From positions 1 through 26,512 of IMG/VR virus record IMGVR_UViG_3300049893_002484: a stretch of 26,512 bases of DNA. One strand, written 5' to 3'. The stretch comes from a virus. The notes beneath the pieces are model-generated. The model was not told the origin of the DNA. It ran no database searches and saw nothing but the letters and a program-made list of their open reading frames with translations. Shown here in pieces: positions 11,454 through 16,949 of the stretch. The translations under genes were made by a program, and so were the position numbers. How positions within the stretch are numbered: the first letter of the stretch is position 1; the number at the start of each line of letters is the position of its first letter.

Positions 11454-11822
11454 ATGCAGTTTGAGGAGTTTTGGTTAAGCTATCCGCGCAAGATAGCCAA
11501 GAAAGTTGCGCACAAAAGTTGGAATCGATTGACCGAAGAACAACAAAAACTAGCGCTTGAGGGTCTGGAGCGTTACAAGAAGTATCTGCTAGCCATGGGA
11601 ACCGGGCAGGAATATATCCTACATGCGGCTACCTACCTGAATCAGGAACGCTGGACCGATGAATTAGAGATGCCTGCAAACAAGCCAGAACAAACCCAAT
11701 GGTGGAAGAGTGAAGCGGCTACGCTCGCCATGGCTCAGCAGGTAGGGGTTATCCCGAGGGCTGCCGAGGATTGGGAATCCCTACGCGCGAGGATTCGAGC
11801 ATCGCTTATCAGGGCAGCATAG
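11454..11822 (+). CDS. replisome-organizer-like protein (C-terminal-domain type)
   Basis: 122 aa; GGGGAACAGC precedes the ATG. The stretch FEEFWLSYPRKIAKKVAHKS, then RLTEEQQ, YILHAATYLNQERWTDEL matches the conserved C-terminal module of phage replication initiators and helicase loaders (F-x-x-F-W-x-x-Y-P-x-K ... A-T-W/Y-L-N-x-x-R-W-x-D). Here it stands alone without the usual N-terminal DNA-binding domain. It probably helps load the host replicative helicase; that is family-level inference. The stop precedes the methyltransferase start by only a few bases. Confidence 0.65.
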   Translation: MQFEEFWLSYPRKIAKKVAHKSWNRLTEEQQKLALEGLERYKKYLLAMGTGQEYILHAATYLNQERWTDELEMPANKPEQTQWWKSEAATLAMAQQVGVIPRAAEDWESLRARIRASLIRAA

Positions 11823-11827
11823 TATCT

Positions 11828-12463
11828 GTGAATCCTTTAGCCATTGATCTTTTCTGCGGACTCGGAGGATGGACAGAAGGCCTGCTTGCAGAAGGATGGA
11901 AAGTCATCGGCTTTGATATTGAACGGCATGATTATGGAACCGGCGGATATCCTGCGCAACTCGTGCTTCAAGATGTTCTAACGCTCCATGGTTCGCAGTT
12001 CAAGGACGTTACTTTGATTGTCGCCAGCCCGCCTTGCCAAGCCTATAGCTACCGCGCCATGCCCTGGAGTCGCGCCAAGGCTTTGCCGCCGCCCGATAAT
12101 TCTCTGTTTGAGGCATGTTTCAGGATTCAGCGCGAAGCCTGCGAAGCCGCAGGTCAGCATGTCCCGATGATCGTGGAAAACGTGCGGGGCGCGCAGAAGT
12201 GGGTAGGCCGTTCACGCTGGAATTATGGGTCTTTTCACTTGTGGGGTGATGTGCCGGCGATGATGCCCTATGGCACTGCGCGTAAACAAGAAGGCGATCC
12301 CAGTTGGTTCTATGATAACTATGAGAATAGTGCCAGGAGGTTCAGTTCCAAGAGCAAGGAACGAAAAGCATGGTCGGCAAAAATCGCCAAGATTCCTTTT
12401 CCATTGGCTCAATACATAGCCAAGATATTCAAGCCTACTTCTTCTTATGCCCGCCCTTCTTGA
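11828..12463 (+). CDS. compact C5-cytosine DNA methyltransferase
   Basis: 211 aa from the GTG at 11828, the first good start after the previous stop. C5-MTase motifs are present: I (AIDLFCGLGGWTEGL, residues 5-19), II (GFDIE, Asp30), IV (ASPPCQAYS with catalytic Cys70), VI (VENVRG, 116-121), and a motif-X-like end (IPFPLAQYIAKIF, 189-201). It is about 100 residues shorter than typical enzymes, with a very small target-recognition region around 125-180. It probably protects phage DNA from host restriction. Its last 29 bp overlap an antisense gene. Confidence 0.85.
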   Translation: MNPLAIDLFCGLGGWTEGLLAEGWKVIGFDIERHDYGTGGYPAQLVLQDVLTLHGSQFKDVTLIVASPPCQAYSYRAMPWSRAKALPPPDNSLFEACFRIQREACEAAGQHVPMIVENVRGAQKWVGRSRWNYGSFHLWGDVPAMMPYGTARKQEGDPSWFYDNYENSARRFSSKSKERKAWSAKIAKIPFPLAQYIAKIFKPTSSYARPS

Positions 12464-12578
12464 TGCCGCTTATTTTCCCTTTGTTTTCCATGGCATATAG
12501 CACTTGCTCGCCTTTCTTTGAGCCATACTCTTTCTTCAGGGCGCGCTCGATTTTCTTTCCTTTGGCGGTTAGCGGCAT
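12435..12578 (-). CDS. small basic phage protein, MPLTAKGKKI family
   Basis: 47 aa on the minus strand with a strong SD (AGGAG, six bases before the ATG at 12578). The product reads MPLTAKGKKIERALKKEYGS, KKGEQVLYAMENKGKISGIK and a Lys-rich tail. This matches a small basic protein found in very many phages (M-P-L-T-x-K-G-K-K-I ... K-K-E-Y-G ... G-E-x-V-x-Y-A ... N-K-G-x-I), function unknown. It overlaps the methyltransferase C-terminus by 29 bp in antisense and starts 11 bp from the divergent gene at 12590. Confidence 0.8.
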   Translation of the reverse strand: MPLTAKGKKIERALKKEYGSKKGEQVLYAMENKGKISGIKKGGHKKK

Positions 12579-12589
12579 GAGATTCTCCT

Positions 12590-12826
12590 ATGAGTGAGAC
12601 TGCATTCGAGATTGTAGCGCGCAATCTTGCAAAGGCCAGGGGACTCAAGGCGCAGGAAGAAAAGGCTCGGGAAGGGCGATTGCAGGAAAGGAAAACCGAT
12701 CTGCAAAAGTTCTTTGCCCGGCATCCCGATATACAGGCCTGGGCCGAGGATATGAAGGCGCATTTTGGCGATAAAGTGAGAGTTAGGAGTTATGGAGAAA
12801 AGAAACAAGAGAGTGATAGTTTTTAG
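12590..12826 (+). CDS. small charged helical phage protein
   Basis: 78 aa, MSETAFEIVARNLAKARGLK then long charged helices and a basic middle (RLQERKTDLQKFFARHPD), ending GEKKQESDSF. No SD is visible before the ATG at 12590, because the upstream bases carry the antisense SD of the 12578 gene. The next gene starts 35 bp inside its end. Coiled-coil-like; function unknown. Confidence 0.55.
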   Translation: MSETAFEIVARNLAKARGLKAQEEKAREGRLQERKTDLQKFFARHPDIQAWAEDMKAHFGDKVRVRSYGEKKQESDSF

Positions 12827-13127
12827 TGATTCCAGGTATGGATTTAAAGGCGATTGGCCATCGGATCAAGCTTATGAATGCATTGCTTGGTTTGCCGCGA
12901 AGGTTGCCGAAATCCCTGAGGAATACCGAGAATCTGGAGAGATAGAACTCAACAGCGTTAACGGTTACGAGGGAGAACATTACCCGGCGATAAAAATTTC
13001 CTACACTCGCCCTGAAACAGATGAGGAACTGGCGAAGCGTAGGCAAGTTGAGCAACAAGAAGCAGAATTGCGCACAAAACGGGAAAAGCAGGTGCTCGTT
13101 GAACTAAAGGCAAAATACGAGAAATGA
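12792..13127 (+). CDS. conserved small phage protein
   Basis: 111 aa starting MEKRNKRVIVFSDSRYG; AGGAG lies two bases before the ATG, an unusually short spacing. The block SGEIELNSVNGYEGEHYPAI then KISYTRPETDEELAKR followed by a charged coiled coil (QQEAELRTKREKQVLVELK) is a pattern common in uncharacterised phage proteins (E-I-E ... Y-P-x-I-x-I-x-Y-x-R-P-E-T-D-E-E-L). Soluble; function unknown. Confidence 0.65.
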   Translation: MEKRNKRVIVFSDSRYGFKGDWPSDQAYECIAWFAAKVAEIPEEYRESGEIELNSVNGYEGEHYPAIKISYTRPETDEELAKRRQVEQQEAELRTKREKQVLVELKAKYEK

Positions 13128-13438
13128 GGACTGGAACGGGGATGAAGAAAGGGGTCTATAAGCAGTGCGCAAACCTGAAGTGCAAGGCGAATTTCTACTG
13201 CCCTCCGGGGCAGCCTAAACTTCAATGTTGCTCTATCGATTGCCGGACCGCTAGGAAGGCCCAGGAGCGCGCTGGGCTAGTCGAACCTGGTGCTCCCAGG
13301 AAAAGAGCGCCACGGGATGCCATAGGGCTTAGGAAAGCCGTTTTCGACGATTCTGCGCTGGTGGCCTGCCTGATGCCCAAGCCTGCGCCGATTCAAAGCG
13401 ACCGAATTACAGTGCGCCGGATATTCCCGGATGATTAG
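13124..13438 (+). CDS. small Zn-finger-like protein
   Basis: 104 aa from the ATG at 13124 that overlaps the previous stop (ATGA); an ATG at 13142 after GGAACGGGG is a good alternative start. YKQCANLKCKANFYCPPGQP, then LQCCSIDCRTARKAQE provide six or seven Cys arranged C-x4-C-x5-C-x10-CC-x3-C, followed by a basic linker and an RITVRRIF end. Nucleic-acid binding is plausible. The stop is overlapped 8 bp by the next gene. Confidence 0.6.
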   Translation: MRTGTGMKKGVYKQCANLKCKANFYCPPGQPKLQCCSIDCRTARKAQERAGLVEPGAPRKRAPRDAIGLRKAVFDDSALVACLMPKPAPIQSDRITVRRIFPDD

Positions 13439-13679
13439 ACTAACTGCCAGTCGTAATCAGTGCGCGGGGTGTCTGGAGTTATTCAACTCTACCAGCGCAT
13501 TCGAGAAGCATAGGGTCGGAGAATTTAACAAACAGCCGAGTTTGCGCCGATGCCTAACCGTGGATGAGATGATCGCCAGGGATATGGTCAAGAATGCGGC
13601 GGGATTTTGGGTCACGGCCCCCATGCCCGCTAGTATTCTGGCAAGTCACGATCAAAATGGCGAGATTACGGCCTTGTGA
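13431..13679 (+). CDS. small conserved phage Zn-finger-like protein
   Basis: 82 aa. The block NQCAGCLELFNSTSAFEKHR, then RRCLTVDEMIARDMVKNAAG followed by FWVT is a recurrent phage pattern: C-x-x-C ... F-x-x-x-x-A-F-x-x-H-R ... R-R-C-L-T-x-x-E-M ... G-F-W. The C-x-x-C and H/C residues resemble a single zinc finger. It is the last rightward gene before the inverted repeat at 13689-13741. Function unknown. Confidence 0.65.
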   Translation: MIRLTASRNQCAGCLELFNSTSAFEKHRVGEFNKQPSLRRCLTVDEMIARDMVKNAAGFWVTAPMPASILASHDQNGEITAL

Positions 13680-13688
13680 TGGCAAATC

Positions 13689-13741
13689 AGCCGTTTTCAT
13701 GGCGCCAAGGTATCCTAGGACCCATCGACCTGAAAACGGCT
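13689..13741. terminator. perfect 11-bp inverted repeat between convergent genes
   Basis: AGCCGTTTTCA (13689-13699) and TGAAAACGGCT (13731-13741) pair perfectly around a 31-nt loop that contains GGCGCC and TCCTAGGAC. It lies between genes converging from 13679 and 13751, where a bidirectional terminator would be expected. The loop is long and no clear U-tract follows, so an operator, attachment site or other element remains possible. Confidence 0.45.
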
Positions 13742-13750
13742 TAAACGGGC

Positions 13751-13876
13751 TTACAAGGATGGATCGTCATTCGCCCGTCGTTCGGCGCTGATGGCTTCAT
13801 CGGCCTCCAGAATGAGGATTCCGACGAAGGTAGTCAAGATCATCGTGCAGCCTAGGGTATGGAGTAGGGTGTACAT
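13751..13876 (-). CDS. 41-aa membrane peptide
   Basis: ATG at 13876 (MYTLLHTLGCTMILTTFVGI) to TGA-type stop at 13751, immediately after the DUF2958-like gene; longer upstream frame is inside that gene. The first 25 residues are one hydrophobic segment, followed by acidic/basic EADEAISAERRANDDPSL. AAGG lies about ten bases upstream of the start. It is the last gene of the 15821-13751 block; function unknown. Confidence 0.45.
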   Translation of the reverse strand: MYTLLHTLGCTMILTTFVGILILEADEAISAERRANDDPSL

Positions 13877-13878
13877 GA

Positions 13879-14289
13879 TTAAGCGGCCTTTTTGAGAGTT
13901 GCGAGCGTAGTTGGGGAAAAGTGCAGGTCGAGTTCGACGCCATTGGCCACCAGTTCGGGAATGCTGATATAGCCTAGCTCGGCGCCATGGCCCAGATTTA
14001 CCAATCCGAAGGCTTGATGCTGACCGGGTTCGTCTGGAGTCTCGATATCTAGCTCCGTGATATACCAATCCGCGCCCCCTTTGAAGTAATGCAGGTAGGC
14101 AATCGCTTGATCGCCCAGGCCATCCTGCCCATGGGTGCGGGGCATATGCTCGATGAGTTTGGCGAGGGTATGGATTTTGTCGCGGAAATAATTCCCCTCT
14201 ACATCTGATGCGCCTGTTTTCATGAGCGCAAATTGTATTCTGGACAGAAAAGGGCGAATGATGTCGAGAGATTGTGTTAGTTTGCTCAT
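13879..14289 (-). CDS. DUF2958-like protein
   Basis: 136 aa; AGGAACAAAGCACC precedes the ATG. N-terminal helices (LTQSLDIIRPFLSRIQFALM) are followed by the DUF2958-type core: GADWYITELDIETPDEPG, FGLVNLGHGAELGYISIPEL and a final LDLHFSPTTLATLKKA. DUF2958 proteins occur on plasmids, phages and conjugative elements with no known activity. It has its own upstream spacer (14290-14394) with an inverted repeat, so it may also be transcribed separately. Confidence 0.6.
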   Translation of the reverse strand: MSKLTQSLDIIRPFLSRIQFALMKTGASDVEGNYFRDKIHTLAKLIEHMPRTHGQDGLGDQAIAYLHYFKGGADWYITELDIETPDEPGQHQAFGLVNLGHGAELGYISIPELVANGVELDLHFSPTTLATLKKAA

Positions 14290-14305
14290 GGTGCTTTGTT
14301 CCTAG

Positions 14306-14340
14306 TAAATGTATTAAGGAAATGTTTTGACATACATTTA
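14306..14340. promoter_or_regulatory. 9-bp inverted repeat upstream of the DUF2958-like gene
   Basis: TAAATGTAT (14306-14314) and ATACATTTA (14332-14340) form perfect arms around 17 bp, all AT-rich. It lies 17-51 bases before the ATG at 14289 and just beyond the SD, where an operator or AT-rich promoter would be expected. The rest of the 14290-14394 gap shows nothing else. Confidence 0.35.
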
Positions 14341-14394
14341 AGGACTTACAGCCCGCTGGATTGAGTACCAGCCCGCCCGCCTTGGTTGTAATGG

Positions 14395-14532
14395 CTATAA
14401 ATAGAGCTCCGCGTCCTCCAAGTGAAGAAAAGTCTTGATTAGCGCGCCGTTAGAGTCAAGTAGCTCATAAACCCATGTGGGTTCACGGAATAGAATGATA
14501 AGTCGCGGTCTTATGGAAAGTGGTTTGCTCAT
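14395..14532 (-). CDS. 45-aa phage protein
   Basis: ATG at 14532 preceded by the shared cassette TAGGAGCAAAGCACC, stop TAG at 14395. The product is MSKPLSIRPRLIILF, then EPTWVYELLDSNGALIKTFL and a final HLEDAELYL. This strand-turn-strand-helix layout (Y-x-L-x-D-x-x-G ... D-A-E-x-Y-L) is common in small phage proteins that echo a minimal alpha/beta unit. Function unknown. Confidence 0.6.
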   Translation of the reverse strand: MSKPLSIRPRLIILFREPTWVYELLDSNGALIKTFLHLEDAELYL

Positions 14533-14544
14533 GGTGCTTTGCTC

Positions 14545-14775
14545 CTATTCGATTGGTGTTTTAATCCGCTGCCACGTAAGACTACGGCAAGGACTGTTAG
14601 TGGTCTCTTCGTAAGCTATCCATTCCGCGCCACAATACAGGCACCGCCGATGTGATGGGCCAACGTAGCAATTGGATGTGCTCACATTGCCAGGGCCATA
14701 TCCGCCCCATTGCGGGCCATGTGCTCCGAATCGGCACAATAAGGCGCGGAGCATAAAGGGCTTGCCGTGGCTCAT
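14545..14775 (-). CDS. small Cys/His-rich phage protein
   Basis: 76 aa from the ATG at 14775, which overlaps the previous stop (ATGA). MSHGKPFMLRALLCRFGAHG begins it; further on SHRRCLYCGAEWIAYEET supplies C-x-x-C-G, so a zinc site with the earlier C and H is likely. Its TAG stop is part of the TAGGAG SD of the next gene. Function unknown. Confidence 0.55.
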   Translation of the reverse strand: MSHGKPFMLRALLCRFGAHGPQWGGYGPGNVSTSNCYVGPSHRRCLYCGAEWIAYEETTNSPCRSLTWQRIKTPIE

Positions 14776-14960
14776 TTTGTGTTCCATGAGTTCAGCGGCG
14801 TACCATCGGCATTGACCACATCATACTTATCGGCGCCGTGCGATGCTGCGAATGCTCTCGCATCGCGGTATAGCATAAATGCCGCGACTGGATTGCCTGT
14901 GCCTTTGTTGATAACGATAAAATCCAACAAGTTAAGATCAAATCGCGTTGTTTGGCTCAT
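14772..14960 (-). CDS. small phage protein, VVxxxTGNPVA type
   Basis: 62 aa after the cassette TAGGAGCAAAGCACC. LLDFIVINKGTGNPVAAFML, then YRDARAFAASHGADKYDVVN and a short tail. The layout is strand-turn-strand-helix-strand, resembling the 45-aa neighbour at 14395-14532 and many uncharacterised small phage proteins. Its start follows the upstream TAG by twelve bases. No function recognised. Confidence 0.6.
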   Translation of the reverse strand: MSQTTRFDLNLLDFIVINKGTGNPVAAFMLYRDARAFAASHGADKYDVVNADGTPLNSWNTK

Positions 14961-14972
14961 GGTGCTTTGCTC

Positions 14973-15194
14973 CTATCGTTTCTTTTGATCCCAAAAGGGA
15001 AGGTATGCAAAAGGGATTTCTAGCCATAATTTATGATCGATTTGATTTCTGAACGTGGTATAGAACCATTTACTGCTTTTGACCAATTTAATGGTTTCTG
15101 GGGTTGCCTCAACGTACAGATCAGATTCATGGTGATCTATTTGCGCGCCGATTGCCATTAGTTCAGCATAAGGATTGCGGGGTTCTGCGCTCAT
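14973..15194 (-). CDS. conserved small phage protein
   Basis: 73 aa after the cassette TAGGAGCAAAGCACC. AELMAIGAQIDHHESDLYVE, TPETIKLVK and LWLEIPFAYLPFWDQKKR follow a recurrent phage pattern (Q-I-D-H-H-E-S-D-L-Y-V ... F-R-x-Q-x-D-x-K-L-W-x-x-I-P-F-A-Y). It is probably a small alpha/beta protein; no activity is known. The stop TAG lies in the SD block of the next gene. Confidence 0.65.
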   Translation of the reverse strand: MSAEPRNPYAELMAIGAQIDHHESDLYVEATPETIKLVKSSKWFYTTFRNQIDHKLWLEIPFAYLPFWDQKKR

Positions 15195-15206
15195 GGTGCT
15201 TTGCTC

Positions 15207-15407
15207 CTAGTAAGTGGTGATTAGAGTAAGGTTTAATTCCACCCAAAGCCCAGGCGCGCAACACGCTTTCCATGTATTGAAAGTCTTTTCAAGCGCGAAG
15301 TAGCCTGATTCATGATCTCGGTACTTATTGAGTGGCAAATAAACGCCGGGGACTACCTGCGACTCTTGGAATCGTGCGAGCAATTGTGTTAGCTGTAAGT
15401 TGGTCAT
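15207..15407 (-). CDS. small phage protein, function unknown
   Basis: 66 aa after the second cassette type (ATAGGAGAATAGACC). MTNLQLTQLLARFQESQVVP, then GVYLPLNKYRDHESGYFALE and a final WVELNLTLITTY; helix followed by strands. Its TAG stop overlaps the TAGGAG cassette of the next gene. No family recognised. Confidence 0.6.
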   Translation of the reverse strand: MTNLQLTQLLARFQESQVVPGVYLPLNKYRDHESGYFALEKTFNTWKACCAPGLWVELNLTLITTY

Positions 15408-15410
15408 GGT

Positions 15411-15620
15411 CTATTCTCCTATCGGTAATACGGCTGTATTTTGGCCGGTACTCCACTTGTTTCCGCGACTATCGGTATATCGGCCAATGCTGCACTTGGT
15501 TAGTATTTCCATGCTATGCGGAAACCTGAATTGTTCGCCTTTAGCTAATCCGCCAAAAGGCAGTGCGCTTTGCCCCGCAATAAATCTTGCCCAGGTGAAG
15601 GCGGTGTTTACTTTCCCCAT
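15411..15620 (-). CDS. small phage protein, function unknown
   Basis: 69 aa after the ATAGGAGAATAGACC cassette. The C-terminal half (EILTKCSIGRYTDSRGNKWS, TGQNTAVLPIGE) has the C-x-x-x-x-R-x-Y ... G-x-x-x-x-T-G-x-x-T-A-V pattern seen in small phage beta proteins. The last residues IGE are encoded by the SD cassette of the next gene. Function unknown. Confidence 0.6.
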   Translation of the reverse strand: MGKVNTAFTWARFIAGQSALPFGGLAKGEQFRFPHSMEILTKCSIGRYTDSRGNKWSTGQNTAVLPIGE

Positions 15621-15623
15621 GGT

Positions 15624-15821
15624 CTATTCTCCTATCAAGCGTGGGAGTTCATTTGGTCCTAGCCATGCTGTGACTCGAACGTATTCGCCGTCATGAGCTT
15701 GCACTGGATACTCTATTTTGACTATCCCGTTGCGCAGGGCCATGATTGTGGCGAAGTACACCTTATCGTCGTAGCCTACGAATCGAGCGGTCATTCCTAT
15801 GTGCGCTTTGGTAACTCGCAT
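15624..15821 (-). CDS. SH3-like small phage protein, first of the leftward cassette array
   Basis: 65 aa after a variant cassette (GGAGAGTAGACC). KAHIGMTARFVGYDDKVYFA, TIMALRNGIVKIEYPVQAH and VTAWLGPNELPRLIGE are five short strands as in an SH3-like barrel (G-x-x-A-R-F ... V-x-I-x-Y). The end IGE is encoded by the SD cassette. As the first gene of the 15821-13751 block it faces the structured interval 15822-16224. Confidence 0.6.
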   Translation of the reverse strand: MRVTKAHIGMTARFVGYDDKVYFATIMALRNGIVKIEYPVQAHDGEYVRVTAWLGPNELPRLIGE

Positions 15822-15907
15822 GGTCTACTCTCCGGTTGGTTGATGAGGGCCTACATCTCCACTACATGCAGCATATGTGCCAGGAGATATGAGGGGCCAG
15901 GATGCAA

Positions 15908-15921
15908 TTGTCCTAGGACAA
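15908..15921. promoter_or_regulatory. perfect 14-bp palindrome TTGTCCTAGGACAA
   Basis: Every base pairs with its partner across the centre CCTAGG. It sits 87 bases before the first leftward gene at 15821 and 47 bases before the rightward promoter candidate, a natural place for a dimeric regulator site. The core TCCTAGGAC recurs at 13713-13721. Confidence 0.55.
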
Positions 15922-15967
15922 AAGTGCCGTACAGCGTCACAAGTGGACGCAAATTGCGGCAGTGCGC

Positions 15968-15995
15968 TTGACATTGGGATGGGATGGGCGAAAAT
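15968..15995 (+). promoter_or_regulatory. rightward promoter candidate before the structured region
   Basis: TTGACA (15968-15973, consensus -35) is followed after 16 bp by GAAAAT (15990-15995, four of six at -10). A start near 16002 would begin the transcript just before the first hairpin, giving a 5' leader of about 220 nt for terS or a separate RNA. Confidence 0.4.
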
Positions 15996-16001
15996 GCTGA
16001 A

Positions 16002-16187
16002 CAAGCGGCGCTGAATCCTAGCGCCCCTGTGTTCCAGACAGCATACCTAGTGGTACGGCGAGTCTGGCAGGGGATAAACGTGCACTAACGCCAGCAGCTA
16101 AGCGTTATCAGGGACAAGGGTAACTCCCATGCCCGACAGTAGAAGTTACTGACAGCCACGATAAACGCACAGGTGACGTCACCTTTT
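16002..16187 (+). ncRNA. candidate structured RNA or leader upstream of terS
   Basis: Five consecutive stem-loops can be drawn. P1: GGCGCT/AGCGCC (16007-16025). P2, long: CCCCTG/CAGGGG (16024-16029/16068-16073), stacked on CCAGAC/GTCTGG (16034-16039/16062-16067), with an inner TACC-TAGT-GGTA hairpin (16044-16055). P3: TAACGC/GCGTTA (16086-16107). P4: two nested GGG/CCC pairs (16111-16134). P5: CAGTA/TACTG (16137-16151). P1 and P2 compete for two C residues. The block ends in the short hairpin and TTTT at 16171-16187. It matches no RNA class I recognise; a packaging site is an alternative. Confidence 0.4.
16171..16187 (+). terminator. weak terminator-like hairpin / 12-bp palindrome
   Basis: AGGTG-ACGT-CACCT is a 5-bp stem with a tetraloop, followed by TTT and then ATA. 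The inner GGTGACGTCACC (16172-16183) is a perfect 12-bp palindrome, so it may equally be a protein-binding site. As a terminator it would be weak. Confidence 0.3.
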
Positions 16188-16224
16188 ATAGGATCTAGAT
16201 TTAGGTTAAACGGTAGATGAACAA

Positions 16225-16731
16225 ATGACTACTGATAATAATCAAGAGCTTGCGACTAATACAGACAAGCCAACGCTGAGCCCGCAACAATTAGGCGCGC
16301 TCATTACTAACTCGGGACGATCTCCCATAGCCTCACTCTCCGAACAAGAGCGCAAAGCACTCGTGTCCCGAGTGCTAGACCAATACTTGGAAGATGGGCA
16401 TTTGCGAGATATCGCACAGAGCGTTGGCGTAAGTCGTACCGGTCTCAATTGGGCTATCATCAAGTACGCTCCAGAAGATTGGCAAAGCGCACAAGCAGCA
16501 AGAGCGCTGTATGAGTTAGACGATGCGCAAGAGGCGATGGAGAGTGCTAGCGATGCTATCGCTGTCGGTCGCGCCAGAGAACAGGTGAAAGCTGCCCAGT
16601 GGAGATTGGAAAAAACATGTCGCAGACTCTACGGTGATATCACTCCGGACCGTGGCGGATCTGGAACAATCAACATAAACATAGGGATAGAGCGTAATGC
16701 TACAGTGACCTATGAGCATGACGAGAAGTAG
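16225..16731 (+). CDS. terS: terminase small subunit (Sf6-like)
   Basis: 168 aa. Residues about 40-80 form a helix-turn-helix (ALVSRVLDQYLEDGHLRDIA, QSVGVSRTGLNWAIIKY). Residues 85-135 form the oligomerisation helices, with the family signature GRAREQVKAAQWRLEKTCRR and LYGD, ending in a beta strand TININIGIERNATVTYE. This is typical of Sf6-like TerS, which recognises viral DNA and feeds it to TerL. It is the first gene after the hairpin-rich interval, a likely site of DNA recognition. The SD (GGTAG) is weak. Confidence 0.8.
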   Translation: MTTDNNQELATNTDKPTLSPQQLGALITNSGRSPIASLSEQERKALVSRVLDQYLEDGHLRDIAQSVGVSRTGLNWAIIKYAPEDWQSAQAARALYELDDAQEAMESASDAIAVGRAREQVKAAQWRLEKTCRRLYGDITPDRGGSGTININIGIERNATVTYEHDEK

Positions 16732-16949
16732 TCACATGCGCGTATGTGCATAAATGTGATTATGTTCACTCTTATTGCGCTGCACAATTCCCCGGGTAAG
16801 CATGCTTTCACCAGAAAGAATTCTTTTTTCCACCGGGCGACCGGCGAGAAATGAGGGGGGGGGGGAAGATGTTCACGCACATCCCTACCCCACACGCGCA
16901 TATCTCTCTCTTTCCATGCTCTCCTTGCCACACATATGAGGTTGGCATC
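16732..16949. other. gene-free gap after terS with G11 homopolymer
   Basis: 218 bp without a convincing gene. It has CACAT ... ATGTG repeats just after the terS stop (16734-16763), a palindrome AAAGAATTCTTT followed by further T (about 16816-16830), and a run of eleven G at 16855-16865. A terminator for terS or an internal promoter for the next gene may be here; neither is clear. Confidence 0.4.

Larger units (their letters stand above)
15822..16224. other. 403-bp gene-free interval with palindromes, promoter candidate and hairpins
   Basis: No convincing gene is present on either strand. It lies between the leftward small-gene array and the rightward packaging operon. It contains the perfect palindrome at 15908-15921, the promoter candidate at 15968-15995, and a run of hairpins from 16007 to 16184, then an AT-rich lead-in to terS. 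A packaging site (cos/pac) or a regulatory RNA are the main candidates. Confidence 0.6.

Noticed and set aside
16024-16110. tRNA-like fold in the hairpin-rich interval
   Set aside because: No acceptor/T-arm sequence (GTTCRANTC) in the right spacing and no anticodon arm; stems do not fit a cloverleaf.
16851-16949. N-terminal extension of the 16950 gene through the G11 run
   Set aside because: No SD for an upstream start, unnatural composition (GGGK, Pro/His-rich), while GAGG precedes the ATG at 16950.
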